A stretch of 37,135 bases of DNA from an uncultured Oscillibacter sp. (GTDB lineage: Bacteria; Bacillota; Clostridia; Oscillospirales; Oscillospiraceae). Each line of letters starts with the position of its first letter. Positions within the stretch are counted from its first letter, which is position 1. The notes beneath the pieces are model-generated. The model did not search any database and had not been told where the DNA came from. It saw only the letters and a list, made by a program, of their open reading frames with translations. Where the stretch lies: positions 1 to 37,135 of the forward strand of contig CAJTJA010000020.1 in the NCBI GenBank assembly GCA_910576845.1. Reading direction: 5' to 3'. Positions 16,099 through 25,728 of the stretch are shown here, piece by piece. A program made the position numbers and the translations under genes.

Positions 16099-16602
16099 TT
16101 ATGGGCGCATTACGCCAGTGATATGCAGAAAACGAATTTCCCGGTATTCATAGGTAGACAATGGCCGGTAATCTGCATCGTAACTATGTGCGGCAATCAG
16201 GACATTTTCCGGCGTTGCGGGATAACCTACCGATACCACAATGGGTGAATGCTGATACTCCCCCCCTTTAAAGGACAACTGGATCAGATCCCCTGGAAGT
16301 AAGTCCTCCAGTTCGCAGCGTTCTGCCGCCGGCCCTACGGAGAGATTATCCCGGGTAAGAAAATTATACAGGTATGGGACGCCTGTCCAGGCCGGGGCCT
16401 TTCGGTTGGCGTCGATATAATACCAGCCGTAAGTTGGCGTAAAGTTCATGACGCCGCTGCCTGCATAGATACACTGTGACGCAAAGTTTGTGCAGTCTCC
16501 TCCCAGATGTTCATAATCGTAAAAGCGTGGATTCCGCCCATAGGCCCATTGATGGGCGTATAGGACGGCAGCTTTCCGATCATATGGATATAGCTGCGGC
16601 AT
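16099..16602 (-). CDS. Putative amidase domain protein (Amidase_6 type)
   Basis: This 167-residue protein matches the Amidase_6 family. It opens with YDRKAAVLYAHQWAYGRNP, then the cysteine motif GGDCTNFASQCIYAG (catalytic C near 37), then LLPGDLIQL and HSPIVV (candidate histidine), ending in RFLHI. The family is thought to be papain/NlpC-like hydrolases acting on cell-wall peptides. ATG 16602 has GAGGAGGGA upstream. There is no signal peptide, so it may act in the cytosol or in the spore or mother cell. It converges with the tyrosine recombinase. Confidence 0.8.
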   Translation of the reverse strand: MPQLYPYDRKAAVLYAHQWAYGRNPRFYDYEHLGGDCTNFASQCIYAGSGVMNFTPTYGWYYIDANRKAPAWTGVPYLYNFLTRDNLSVGPAAERCELEDLLPGDLIQLSFKGGEYQHSPIVVSVGYPATPENVLIAAHSYDADYRPLSTYEYREIRFLHITGVMRP

Positions 16603-16984
16603 ACCACTTCCCTCCTCTTCCCTATCAGTATATGCGAAACAGGGAGACAAGGTGCTTGGCCCGGGTTTTATCACAGGCCGTCAGATTTGGAAGCGGTTTC
16701 TGCTCCGGGATGGTCCAGTTACACATCAATAGCTGCCTATGCTGCGTCTGGACTGCCATTGGCTTTTTTTGATTTCTTGATATACTTTTTTCATATCCGG
16801 CGTTGCCTGCTTATTTCCGGTGAATTACAGCAGGAAGTGCAGACGTAGTTTTCCGCTTTCCCACCTTTTTGCCAACGCTTCGAATGTGTGGCCCTAAGGG
16901 CGGCCCTCTCCAGGCGTCCAGGTCTTACAATGCTACGCATATCAAAATTTTTTCTGCAAAAGCAGTAAAGATATTTCCACAAAT
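16603..16984. other. Intergenic region without a supported gene
   Basis: Short open frames exist on the minus strand (for example 16791-16982), but none has a ribosome site or a recognisable family pattern. It includes the upstream region of the amidase gene. Nothing else could be supported. Confidence 0.4.
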
Positions 16985-18070
16985 TTATTCATATTTTACC
17001 GTGCTGATTTTAGGGCTGATTATGCAAACATAGCTGTTCCCTTGCCCAAGGGCTAAAGAACTTCCATCCTCCAGTGTATATGCAAAGGAGCTGTTTCTGT
17101 CCTTCCGGTTCCACCGAATCGGAACCGCCTTTCCACCGCAGAAGAAGAGCCCCTCTCCTTCTCCGGTAGTCTGGACCCGAAGGCGGCCCACATCATCTAA
17201 AACGATAACAGATGTCTTCAGAACCAGCACGTTCGTGGCACTGACCTGCATCCCGGTACTTCCATCAATATGGTCCTTGCCATACTGCCCGATAAAGTAT
17301 TTGCCGCTGGTGGCGTCATAGTCAAAAGTGGCCGTCTTATAATTTGAAAAGCGAACATCTACATGCTCCGCCGCTTCGCCTTCCGCCGGAGTTCCATCCT
17401 CTTTAAATGCTTGGAGATAATTCCAACTGCCGTCATGCTTTGTCGAAAATTTTCCCTTTTCCAGATAGTCCAGAATATTCTGCCCTGAAGTAACCAGGCT
17501 ATGCTCATATCCGTTGTTCTTTCGCCGGTCCGAGTCCCGCCAAAATATTTCTGCATCATCGGTGCCGCGCACGCCGTCCATGTGATCCACTTTCCAACTA
17601 TACAAGTTAGAGTATGCCTCTTGGCTTCCACCGGCATGGACATAAACCGCGTCATGTCCCAGCGCCAGCTCCACAAAATACGGACGGGCGGAGCGGATGC
17701 TGCCCAGCGTTTCTATTTCCTCCAACGTCTGGTAAAGTGCCAGCATCCGGGTAATCCCTCCTTCCACCGAAACCTCATATATAATATCCGCCTGAGAGAT
17801 GCCCAATTGAGGCTGAGCAGCTTTCAGATTATTCAGCATCACTGCCACAGGACGGTTTCCCTCATACTCCGGTTCTATGGGAAGTCCGGTCAACGGATTG
17901 GTCCCTTCCGGAACATAAGGCTGAGGCTCCGGTTCCGGCTCAGGAACCGAAATTTCATTCGTGTTCTCTTCCGATTCTATTTCCGGAAATATGTCATCTT
18001 TTCCACCGCAGCCAGCCAATACCAGCATCAGCACCGTTGCCAGCAACCATATACGTGTTTTTATTTTCAT
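16985..18070 (-). CDS. DUF3048 domain lipoprotein (YerB-like)
   Basis: The 361-residue lipoprotein has a basic start, a hydrophobic segment and the lipobox LVLAGC with the lipidated cysteine at residue 21. A short acidic Pro-Glu linker (VPEPEPEPQP) leads to the DUF3048 domain, whose conserved parts are NPLTGLP, RPVAVMLNN, PQ-GISQADIIYE, GGITRMLALY and GSIRSARPYF. A second C-terminal domain follows with FSNYKTATFDY. It would be anchored on the outer face of the membrane. Function is not established; family members occur widely in Firmicutes. ATG 18070 is taken over GTG 18088 because the lipoprotein signal starts there. Confidence 0.88.
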   Translation of the reverse strand: MKIKTRIWLLATVLMLVLAGCGGKDDIFPEIESEENTNEISVPEPEPEPQPYVPEGTNPLTGLPIEPEYEGNRPVAVMLNNLKAAQPQLGISQADIIYEVSVEGGITRMLALYQTLEEIETLGSIRSARPYFVELALGHDAVYVHAGGSQEAYSNLYSWKVDHMDGVRGTDDAEIFWRDSDRRKNNGYEHSLVTSGQNILDYLEKGKFSTKHDGSWNYLQAFKEDGTPAEGEAAEHVDVRFSNYKTATFDYDATSGKYFIGQYGKDHIDGSTGMQVSATNVLVLKTSVIVLDDVGRLRVQTTGEGEGLFFCGGKAVPIRWNRKDRNSSFAYTLEDGSSLALGQGNSYVCIISPKISTVKYE

Positions 18071-18221
18071 CCTGCCGCCGCCTTTCACTTTGCACTGTCC
18101 CTATGATACCAATGCCGGGAGAGGCCGTCAAGGCAAAATACACCAAAATTCGATTTTTCCTCTATACAATTCCCTCTTGTCTGGAGTATAATAATAAAAA
18201 TTCATTTCAGGAGGCGCCGCT

Positions 18222-18749
18222 ATGACAGGCCCAGGTTTTATTCAGGACGAGCTGGAAATCAAATTTCTTATTCTATACATTGCCGCACGAGTCATCGAGC
18301 CTGTGCCTTTTGATACCATCTTAGATTTGACACTCTGCGATGACGCCATCGACTATTTTGATTTCTCTGATTGCCTGACCGATTTAGTTCGTACGGAACA
18401 CCTGACATTGTCGGATGACGGTCTCTATTTCATTACCGAAAAAGGACGGCGGAACAGCGTTATCTGCGAGTCCAGTCTTCCCTATTCCGTTCGACTGCGC
18501 TGTGATCGGAATTTGGAAGAGTGGAACCGCAGACTTCGCCGCCAACGGCAGGTAAAGGCCATAACAGAGCAGCGGCCCAACGGCACTTACACGGTGAAAT
18601 TGATGTTGAACGACGATAAAGGCAGCGTTATGGACCTTAAGCTGATGGTAGTCGACCAGGCGCAGGCTAAGTCAGTATCCCGGAGATTCAAGGAGTCTCC
18701 AGAGAAGCTGTACAATCAAATTATTCATTTGCTGCTGTCGGAAAGCTAA
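18222..18749 (+). CDS. DUF4364 family protein, winged-helix-like regulator
   Basis: The 175-residue protein fits DUF4364. The N-terminal part (FIQDELEIKFLILYIAARV, then YFDFSDCLTDLVRTEHL and YFITEKGRR) looks like a winged helix of the PadR/ArsR kind, followed by a helical and beta C-terminal part. CAGGAGG precedes ATG 18222. A TATAAT at 18187-18192 could be its -10 box, but the -35 is poor. It is a single-gene unit ending at a strong terminator. Its target is unknown. Confidence 0.85.
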   Translation: MTGPGFIQDELEIKFLILYIAARVIEPVPFDTILDLTLCDDAIDYFDFSDCLTDLVRTEHLTLSDDGLYFITEKGRRNSVICESSLPYSVRLRCDRNLEEWNRRLRRQRQVKAITEQRPNGTYTVKLMLNDDKGSVMDLKLMVVDQAQAKSVSRRFKESPEKLYNQIIHLLLSES

Positions 18750-18755
18750 TAAAAT

Positions 18756-18791
18756 GCGGGTACGGAAATACCTCCGTACCCGCCCCTTTTT
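18756..18791. terminator. Strong terminator between the DUF4364 gene and dnaE
   Basis: An 11-bp perfect stem (18756-18766 with 18773-18783), a 6-nt loop and CCCTTTTT in the plus direction form a classic intrinsic terminator. It also lies 19 bp beyond the dnaE stop codon and may serve both strands. Confidence 0.85.
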
Positions 18792-18801
18792 ATTCAATCA
18801 C

Positions 18802-21800
18802 TTATTTCACCACGACATTTTCCTCTCCCAGCGTCTCTTTTGCCTCCTCCACTAGAGCCTTATGAAGAAGAGCCTGTGTCGCAAAGACTTTCCGGGTGTC
18901 TGCCATAACCATCTTTACCTGCGTCGTTCCTGGAAACATGGAAAACACCAGTTTCATATGACGGAGAGACGGGTGATCCAGCGACGGAAACTTCAAATAC
19001 AAAACTTCTCCCTGTATCAGCTTATCCCCTTTTGCCGCAGGCGGCTGATAGGACGCCCCTCCCTCTGCCGTCTCCAAAGGATAAGCGGAGTCGCACATGA
19101 GCTGAGGCGCCTTTTCATCACGGACAGACAGCTTTCCCTTCACCACTACAGCCTGATTTTCCCGGAGATAAGGCCCGCAGATGTCCAGTGTCTTGCTGAA
19201 GCACAGCATCTCAATGGAACCGGTCTCATCTTCTACTATGACATAAGCCATTAGGCTGTTGTTTTTCGTGGTTTTGGTTTTACTGGAGGTAACTACCCCG
19301 GCTAACGTTATATATTGCCCATCTGCAAAGTGGGTTGGGCCGTTTTCCTGAGCAAAATCTTCCTTTACCGCACCAATGTTGGGAATTTGCAGCCGGCGCA
19401 CAATATCACGGTAGGCATCCATTGGATGACCGGAGAGATAGAGGCCAGTCGTCTCTTTCTCCATCATCATCCGTTCCTGAGCGGTAAACTCCGGGACATC
19501 CGGCAAGTGAACTTCCTCTTTGACAGAAGAACCGCCCGTGAAAGCAGACATATTGAAAAAATCTATCTGCCCTTCTAAATTCTGCTTCTGCCGGGCGGCG
19601 GCGGCGTCCAGCACCTTTTCATAAACCCGGATCAGCTGAGAGCGGCGGGCCCCTGTGGAGTCAAAGGCCCCGGACCGAATCAAATTTTCCAGAGCTCGCT
19701 TATTCATATCGCTGCCTGCCATCCTGCGGCAAAAATCATGGAGGGAAGCAAAAAGTCCGCTGTCCTCCCGCTCCCTCATAACAGCTTGGATAAATCCGCG
19801 CCCGATGTTCTTAATTGCCACCAGACCGAAACGGATTCCCCCCTCTTCCACCGTAAAACGGTCCAAAGAACGGTTGATATCCGGTGGCAGAAGGGTTATG
19901 CCGCAGTCTCTGCATTCGTTGATGTAGCCCGCCACCTTATCGGAGTTGTCCAGCACACTTGTCAGCAGAGCGGCCATATACTCCCGCGTATAATGGCATT
20001 TGAAATATGCTGTCTGGTAGGCTACTACCGCATAGGCCACAGCATGCGCCTTATTGAATGCATAATTTGCAAAATCATAAATTTCCTGATAAATAGCCTC
20101 CGCTGTGGCTTTAGAAATGCCGTTTGCCACACATCCGGCAATCTTCCGGGCACTGTCCCCATGAAGAAACGCATCCCGTTCCTTCTCAATATCCTTGGCC
20201 TTCTTTTTGCTCATAGCCCGGCGAACCATGTCCGCCTGTCCCAGAGAATATCCTGCCAGTTCCTGAAAAATCTTGATGACCTGCTCCTGATAGACAATGC
20301 ACCCGTATGTAACGGATAAAATCGGCTCCAGTGCAGGATGGCGGTACTTAATAAGCTTTGGGTCCTGCTTGCAGGCAATAAACCGGGGAATAGAGTCCAT
20401 GGGGCCGGGGCGGTAAAGCGCAATAATGGCGGTAATATCCTCTATATTCTGAGGCTTCAGACCCACACAGACCCCTGTCATGCCGGTCGACTCCATCTGG
20501 AACACCCCGGATGTCTTTCCGGCAGACAGCATTTCATAGGTCTCCTGGTCGTTTTCCGGAATATCCGCAAGAGAGAAATCCGGCTGCCTCTCTTTGAGAA
20601 GCTGTATCGCGTCTTCCAGTACTGTCAGGTTCCGCAAGGCCAGAAAGTCCATTTTTAAAAGCCCCAGCTCTTCCAGTGTGACCATTCCATATTGGCAGAC
20701 GATAATATCATCATTTTTTGCCAAGGGCACATATTCATAGACAGGACGTCTGGTAATGACTACACCGGCGGCGTGCGTAGAGGCATTTCGAGGCATTCCT
20801 TCCAGCATCTGCGCGGTGTCAATGAGGTGTTTCACTGTCTCATCGCTGTTATAAAGATCGCTGAGGGACTTGGTCAGCCGCAAAGCGTCGGACAGTGTAA
20901 TATGAATGCCGGGTGAATTGGGAATCTGCTTTGCGATTTGGTCCACCTCTGCATAAGATAGATTCATCACCCGCCCCACGTCACGTACAACGCCCCGGGC
21001 TGCCATGGTGCCAAATGTTACAATCTGGGCCACATGGTCCTCCCCGTATTTCCGGCGGACATATTCGATGACCTCACCCCGGCGGGTATCGCCAAAGTCC
21101 ATATCAATATCTGGCATACTTACCCGTTCCGGATTCAAAAAGCGCTCAAAATAAAGGCCATATTTCACCGGATCAATGTCTGTGATGCGGAGGCAGTAAC
21201 TGACCATGGAGCCGGCCGCACTTCCCCGGCCAGGTCCCACAGGGATTCCCACACTTCGAGCATAGTTGACAAAATCGGAAACAATAAGGAAATAGTCCGT
21301 AAAGCCCATTTTCTCAATCATGTCCTGCTCATATTCCAGCTGCTGCCGGTACGTTTCATCTTCTCCGTAACGAGTGCGATACCCCTCATCGCAGAGCTTT
21401 TTCAGATAAGAGAAGCTGTCGTATCCGGGCGGGAGCTGAAACTCTGGCAAATGATACTTGCCGAATGTGAAATCCATATTACACATTCCGGCAATTTTTG
21501 CCGTGTTTTCCAAGGCCCCTTCAAAATCCTTAAAAAGCTCCGTCATCTCCTCTTCACTGCGGAGATAAAAATTCCGGGGCTCATACCGCATCCTGTTTTC
21601 GTCATCCAGCGTCTTTCCTGTCTGGATGCAAAGAAGTATATCGTGTGCCTCCGCATCCTCTTTGCGGAGATAGTGAGCATCGTTGGTGCAGACCATTGGC
21701 AGGCCGGTTTCTTGATGAATGCGAAGGATTCCGCGATTCACCGCCGCCTGGTCCCGAATGCCATGGTCCTGCAGCTCCAAGTAAAAGTGATCCGGCCCAA

Positions 21801-22299
21801 AAATATCAGACAGCTCAAGCGCATAATTCTTGGCGTTTTCATATTCCCCATTTCGAAGCCGCCTCGGAATCTCTCCCGCCAGGCAGGCGGAGAGGGCAAT
21901 CAAGCCTTTGCTGTGTTCCCTCAAAAGTCCTATGTCAATCCGGGGCCTGATATAAAATCCCTCTGTCCATCCCATAGAAACCATGTAGGAGAGGTTTCTG
22001 TAACCCTCTTCATTTTCACAAAGGAGAACCAAGTGCCGGCTCTCTGAATCAAACTCATGAACCTTATCAAACCTGGTACGGCTCTCCGGAGTTACATAGA
22101 CCTCACAGCCGATAATGGGCTTGATTCCCTCTGCCTTGCAGGCACGATAGAAATCCACCGCACCGTACATAACCCCATGATCAGTGATGGCACAAGCGGT
22201 TTGGCCCATCTCCTTCACAATCTTCGGCAGATGCCGAATGCGGCAGGCACCATCCAAAAGGCTGTATTCCGTATGGACATGCAGGTGAACAAAGGACAT
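18802..22299 (-). CDS. dnaE: DNA polymerase III subunit alpha
   Basis: The 1165-residue replicative polymerase is of normal DnaE length. The N-terminal PHP domain begins FVHLHVHTEYSLLDG and includes AITDHGVMYG. The polymerase domain carries VGPGRGSAAGS and PDIDMDFGD (catalytic aspartates near 400), followed by the helix-hairpin-helix region and a C-terminal OB fold (about 985 to 1070). In Firmicutes DnaE works with PolC, extending RNA primers. ATG 22299 has AGAAAGGAG upstream. It is the last gene of the hprK-to-dnaE operon, 20 bp behind the DUF3788 gene. Confidence 0.97.
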   Translation of the reverse strand: MSFVHLHVHTEYSLLDGACRIRHLPKIVKEMGQTACAITDHGVMYGAVDFYRACKAEGIKPIIGCEVYVTPESRTRFDKVHEFDSESRHLVLLCENEEGYRNLSYMVSMGWTEGFYIRPRIDIGLLREHSKGLIALSACLAGEIPRRLRNGEYENAKNYALELSDIFGPDHFYLELQDHGIRDQAAVNRGILRIHQETGLPMVCTNDAHYLRKEDAEAHDILLCIQTGKTLDDENRMRYEPRNFYLRSEEEMTELFKDFEGALENTAKIAGMCNMDFTFGKYHLPEFQLPPGYDSFSYLKKLCDEGYRTRYGEDETYRQQLEYEQDMIEKMGFTDYFLIVSDFVNYARSVGIPVGPGRGSAAGSMVSYCLRITDIDPVKYGLYFERFLNPERVSMPDIDMDFGDTRRGEVIEYVRRKYGEDHVAQIVTFGTMAARGVVRDVGRVMNLSYAEVDQIAKQIPNSPGIHITLSDALRLTKSLSDLYNSDETVKHLIDTAQMLEGMPRNASTHAAGVVITRRPVYEYVPLAKNDDIIVCQYGMVTLEELGLLKMDFLALRNLTVLEDAIQLLKERQPDFSLADIPENDQETYEMLSAGKTSGVFQMESTGMTGVCVGLKPQNIEDITAIIALYRPGPMDSIPRFIACKQDPKLIKYRHPALEPILSVTYGCIVYQEQVIKIFQELAGYSLGQADMVRRAMSKKKAKDIEKERDAFLHGDSARKIAGCVANGISKATAEAIYQEIYDFANYAFNKAHAVAYAVVAYQTAYFKCHYTREYMAALLTSVLDNSDKVAGYINECRDCGITLLPPDINRSLDRFTVEEGGIRFGLVAIKNIGRGFIQAVMREREDSGLFASLHDFCRRMAGSDMNKRALENLIRSGAFDSTGARRSQLIRVYEKVLDAAAARQKQNLEGQIDFFNMSAFTGGSSVKEEVHLPDVPEFTAQERMMMEKETTGLYLSGHPMDAYRDIVRRLQIPNIGAVKEDFAQENGPTHFADGQYITLAGVVTSSKTKTTKNNSLMAYVIVEDETGSIEMLCFSKTLDICGPYLRENQAVVVKGKLSVRDEKAPQLMCDSAYPLETAEGGASYQPPAAKGDKLIQGEVLYLKFPSLDHPSLRHMKLVFSMFPGTTQVKMVMADTRKVFATQALLHKALVEEAKETLGEENVVVK

Positions 22300-22319
22300 G
22301 GCGGCTCTCCTTTCTCTTT

Positions 22320-22763
22320 TTATCTCATAATCGGCTTCACACGAATAGCTAACAGAGCTTTAACATCTTCCAAAATTTCAGGGGAAGTCAAATCGACCAT
22401 CAGCCAGCGCCCCATTTTGCAAGAAGCTGTGCTTTTATACAGGGCTTGAGTATATTCTGTAAAAGTCAGAAGCACCTTCTCTGCCTCCGGCTCATCCTTT
22501 GGCGCAATGGATATCATAGCTGTTACATAGCCGGGACGGAAATAAACGGTGGTCAGGGCTCTGCTCCCTTTTTTAAATTTTAAATTCCAGCCCGGCTCCA
22601 AGCCGCAGCGGCTATAGGCTGGCTGAGGCTCCGCACCATAGGCATCCTTTAAATACTGCCGGAGTTCCAGCCAAAGCGGACTGGCAGCGTAACGATCAAT
22701 TTGTTCTATAGTGGGCGGCTGATCCATGGGAAACAGCTTGTCCCAGTCTTTTCTCTTCGTCAT
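22320..22763 (-). CDS. DUF3788 domain protein
   Basis: A 147-residue soluble protein with the DUF3788 pattern: PLWLELRQYL, then a G-W-NLKFKKGSRALTTVYF segment and RWLMVDL near the C-terminus. Family function is unknown. ATG 22763 lies 10 nt behind GGGAGG; an earlier in-frame GTG would place the ribosome site inside the gene. It lies between whiA and dnaE on the same strand with short gaps. Confidence 0.8.
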   Translation of the reverse strand: MTKRKDWDKLFPMDQPPTIEQIDRYAASPLWLELRQYLKDAYGAEPQPAYSRCGLEPGWNLKFKKGSRALTTVYFRPGYVTAMISIAPKDEPEAEKVLLTFTEYTQALYKSTASCKMGRWLMVDLTSPEILEDVKALLAIRVKPIMR

Positions 22764-22838
22764 AGACAGTTTTCCTCCCACTTTTCCGCTGTATTATTCC
22801 CTTCCCCTTCAACATCTGCGCCAAAATTTGCTGACAAC

Positions 22839-23750
22839 TCATAATTCTTCCGCCAGATTCACCAGCTTCCGCAGGCGGTGATTCAGGCAGGATTTCGTCA
22901 CCGGAGGATCGAACATCTCCGCTAGTTCGGCCAGGCTCAGCTCCGGATATTCCAGCCGCAGAGCTGCTGTCTGCTGCAACTTATCCGGCAGTTTCATAAG
23001 ACGCCCCGCCCCCTGCAGCTTCCGAATGGCTTCTCCCTGACTCTGAGCAGCCTCCACAGCTTTATCCAAATTGGCGCTGTCGCAGTTGAGACGGCGGTTC
23101 ACACTGTTCCTCAAGCCCTTCTCCAGCTTGGTAGACATAATCTGCATCGCAGCCACTGGAGCACCGATCAGAGTTAAAAAATCTTCAATCTGATCGCTCT
23201 GTTTAAAATAAGTGACATAGCTGCTGTTTCGGGTAATGCTTTTCGGCGGATAGCCGCTCTCCCGGAGCAGAACCTCCAGCTCCCGGCTGGCTTGAAGATG
23301 GGAGCTGGTCAGCTCCAGATGATAACGCTTGACAGGGTTCGTAATACTCCCGCCTGCAAAAAAACAGCCGCGGAAAAAGGCAGCCCGGCAGCATTCTTCT
23401 TCTACCATAGCAAAATTAATGTGCAGGGCCAGGTTCTGCCGCGGAGCATAGCCCAGAAGATTAATGATGTGATTCAGCTTTTCCTGACGTATAATTTGGA
23501 AAACCATCTTCCCTGACGCTTCCGCCCTGCTGAAGATATCCGGCTGGCGGTCAAACCGTATGTCAAACGCGCGCTGGAACAGCCGCGGCAGGCGGGAGGC
23601 AAAATTGGGGTTCTCTGTAATAATGCGCACATCCGAGGAATTGAAGGTGTGGCAATAAAGCAGAATGCCATAGGCCTCCGCCTGTGCACAACAGCGCCGC
23701 TGGACCGGCAGCCTGCACAATTCGTTTTTTGTATCAAAGGAAAAGGACAC
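22839..23750 (-). CDS. whiA: WhiA, LAGLIDADG-like DNA-binding protein
   Basis: The 303-residue protein starts FSFDTKNELCRL as WhiA does. It has the degenerate homing-endonuclease-like fold (FFRGCFFAGGSITNP, YHLELTSS) in the middle and the C-terminal helix-turn-helix (LSLAELAEMFDPPVTKSCLNHRLRKL, given here in parts by position about 270 to 297). WhiA affects cell division and chromosome segregation in Firmicutes. It starts at GTG 23750, with GAGAGGGG upstream. The yvcK-whiA order is highly conserved in Firmicutes. Confidence 0.94.
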   Translation of the reverse strand: MSFSFDTKNELCRLPVQRRCCAQAEAYGILLYCHTFNSSDVRIITENPNFASRLPRLFQRAFDIRFDRQPDIFSRAEASGKMVFQIIRQEKLNHIINLLGYAPRQNLALHINFAMVEEECCRAAFFRGCFFAGGSITNPVKRYHLELTSSHLQASRELEVLLRESGYPPKSITRNSSYVTYFKQSDQIEDFLTLIGAPVAAMQIMSTKLEKGLRNSVNRRLNCDSANLDKAVEAAQSQGEAIRKLQGAGRLMKLPDKLQQTAALRLEYPELSLAELAEMFDPPVTKSCLNHRLRKLVNLAEEL

Positions 23751-23802
23751 CGAAAAATTCCCCTCTCAAATCTATAGAAGTGCGCCAAATACAGGCTGCG
23801 GA

Positions 23803-24831
23803 TCATTCCGTGCGGTAACGGCCCCCTGCAATGCGGACATTCCGCTCCGCATGAAGCAGAATCAACTCCTGCGCCAGACGATCGGGATGATGACGGACAT
23901 AGCCGTCCTGAACCATGGCAATTGGACGGCTGACAAGCTCCACACCCAAAGCCGCGCAGCGGGCTGCATCATATTTCAGCATTTCCGCTCCCTCCTCGGC
24001 ATAGCGGGCTGCTACATGACTGGGGATAGGCGAGGAATTTACCAGGCAAAGTTGGAACAGCCTATCTGCCGAATGCTGAAAGAGCGCTGAAATATGGTCA
24101 GAAGCAGTATATCCCTCGGTCTCTCCCTCCTGCGTCATAACATTACAGACGTATATTTTCAAAGCGGAAGACATTTCAATCGCTTCAACAATTCCGTCAA
24201 CCAACAGATTCGGAATAATACTGGTATACAAACTACCGGGCCCCAGGACAATCATATCCGCTTCGGCAATGGCTTCCAGGGCTTCCGGCAATGCCTTGGG
24301 ATGTCCCGGCAGCAGTCTTACTTTGGTGATGCGGCAGTTCTCTTTCTTTTTACAATAAGAAATTTTTGATTCTCCAATGACGGAGGCACCATTTTCAAAT
24401 TCTGCCTCCAGCTGCACATCCGCCGTGGTCACAGGAAGAACCTGACCTGTGATGGCCAGCACTCCGCTCATGCTGCGAACCGCCGCGTCAAAGCTGGGGC
24501 AGATGCCGTTCAATGCCGCTAAAAAGAGATTGCCAAAGCTCTGTCCTGCGAGGGACCCCTCCTGAAAGCGGTAATCCATTAATTGATTCATCAGTGGCTC
24601 GGTATTTGCTAAAGCCGCCAGACAATTGCGGATATCCCCCGGAGGAGGCATTCCCAAATCCTGCCGCAGTGCGCCGGACCCGCCCCCGTCATCCGCCACA
24701 GTGACAATAGCAGAGAGGTTTTCCGTATACCCTTTCAGCCCTCGAAGCATATTGGAAAGGCCATGTCCGCCGCCAATTACGGCAATTCGCGGCCCATACT
24801 TTCGGGCGGCGCGGTAATGTTGATATTCCAT
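23803..24831 (-). CDS. yvcK: YvcK/GlmR family UDP-sugar-binding protein
   Basis: A 342-residue CofD-like protein with the hallmarks AVIGGGHGLSNMLRGL (about 17 to 32), VTVADDGGGSG and PPPGDIRNCL, then IVLGPGSLYTSI and VCNVMTQEGET. In B. subtilis the protein is needed on gluconeogenic carbon sources and regulates cell-wall precursor supply (GlmS). ATG 24831 has AAAGGA upstream and lies outside rapZ; the longer frame overlaps the rapZ stop. Usual neighbours rapZ and whiA flank it. Confidence 0.94.
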   Translation of the reverse strand: MEYQHYRAARKYGPRIAVIGGGHGLSNMLRGLKGYTENLSAIVTVADDGGGSGALRQDLGMPPPGDIRNCLAALANTEPLMNQLMDYRFQEGSLAGQSFGNLFLAALNGICPSFDAAVRSMSGVLAITGQVLPVTTADVQLEAEFENGASVIGESKISYCKKKENCRITKVRLLPGHPKALPEALEAIAEADMIVLGPGSLYTSIIPNLLVDGIVEAIEMSSALKIYVCNVMTQEGETEGYTASDHISALFQHSADRLFQLCLVNSSPIPSHVAARYAEEGAEMLKYDAARCAALGVELVSRPIAMVQDGYVRHHPDRLAQELILLHAERNVRIAGGRYRTE

Positions 24832-24851
24832 AAGGTTCCTTTCTAAAGGCC

Positions 24852-25715
24852 TCAAATATCCCGATTGATGTCCCGGTGGTGTTCCGCTGTCTGATACCCT
24901 TGTTCCCGGATGAATTCTGTCAGCGCATGCGCGATGGCCACGGAACGATGGTGCCCTCCGGTGCAGCCCACAGCGATGACCAGGCCGGTCTTCCCTTCCT
25001 CCGCATAAAGCGGCAGAGTAAATGCCAGCAGTTCTTCCTGCCTGAGCAGAAAATCATGGGTCTGCTGAAAGCTGAATACATAATCTGCCACAGACTTGTC
25101 AAGGCCAGTCTGATGACGCAGCTCTTCGATGTAAAAGGGATTTGGCATAAAACGAACATCCAGTACCAAGTCAGCGTCCAGAGGCAGTCCGTGCTTAAAA
25201 CCGAACGACATCACGCTCACCGTCATGCCCCCCTGTTCTCCCTCCCCGCTAAAAAGGCGCAGAAGTTCCTTGCGCAGACGGGCGGTGGAAAGTCCGGTAG
25301 TGTCAATCACAAAATCAGCCCGTTCCTTTACCGGCTCCATCAGGGTTCGTTCCTTCTCAACTGCTTTTTCTAGAGAATCCGTCTCTTTTTCCAACGGATG
25401 GCGCCGGCGAGTCTCCTTATAGCGCTTAATAATAGCTGCCGGAGACGCCTCCAAAAAAAGCATCCGGCAGGCGTCCTCCATTCCCTTCAGCTTGTCTAAA
25501 ACATCAAAAAGCTCCGTGAAGGACTCTGCTGTCCGCACATCATACACCAAAGCGACCCGAGCATAACGTCCGCCTCCACTGGCGCAGAACTCCGCAAATT
25601 TCAGTATCATAGCAGCTGGCATGTTGTCTACAATGTAAAAACCGCTGTCTTCCAGGAAAGATGCCGCCTTGCTCTTACCGCCGCCGGACATGCCGGAGAT
25701 TATTAAAATTTCCAT
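24852..25715 (-). CDS. rapZ: RapZ/YvcJ nucleotide-binding protein
   Basis: The 287-residue P-loop ATPase/GTPase starts EILIISGMSGGGKS (Walker A) with GFYIVDNMP behind it. It has the RapZ C-terminal domain with VMSFGFKHGLP, DVRFMPNPFY and the VGCTGGHHRSVAIA motif. In E. coli RapZ is an RNase adaptor controlling glmS mRNA; in Firmicutes YvcJ has a less clear role. ATG 25715 lies behind AGGGGGAG. It is 13 bp behind the murB stop and 20 bp before yvcK. Confidence 0.94.
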   Translation of the reverse strand: MEILIISGMSGGGKSKAASFLEDSGFYIVDNMPAAMILKFAEFCASGGGRYARVALVYDVRTAESFTELFDVLDKLKGMEDACRMLFLEASPAAIIKRYKETRRRHPLEKETDSLEKAVEKERTLMEPVKERADFVIDTTGLSTARLRKELLRLFSGEGEQGGMTVSVMSFGFKHGLPLDADLVLDVRFMPNPFYIEELRHQTGLDKSVADYVFSFQQTHDFLLRQEELLAFTLPLYAEEGKTGLVIAVGCTGGHHRSVAIAHALTEFIREQGYQTAEHHRDINRDI

Positions 25716-25728
25716 GGGTCGGCTCCCC

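Noticed and set aside
16791..16982. A 63-residue minus-strand open frame with several cysteines
   Set aside because: No ribosome site, no recognisable family and unusual composition; it is kept only as an unsupported frame in an otherwise empty region.
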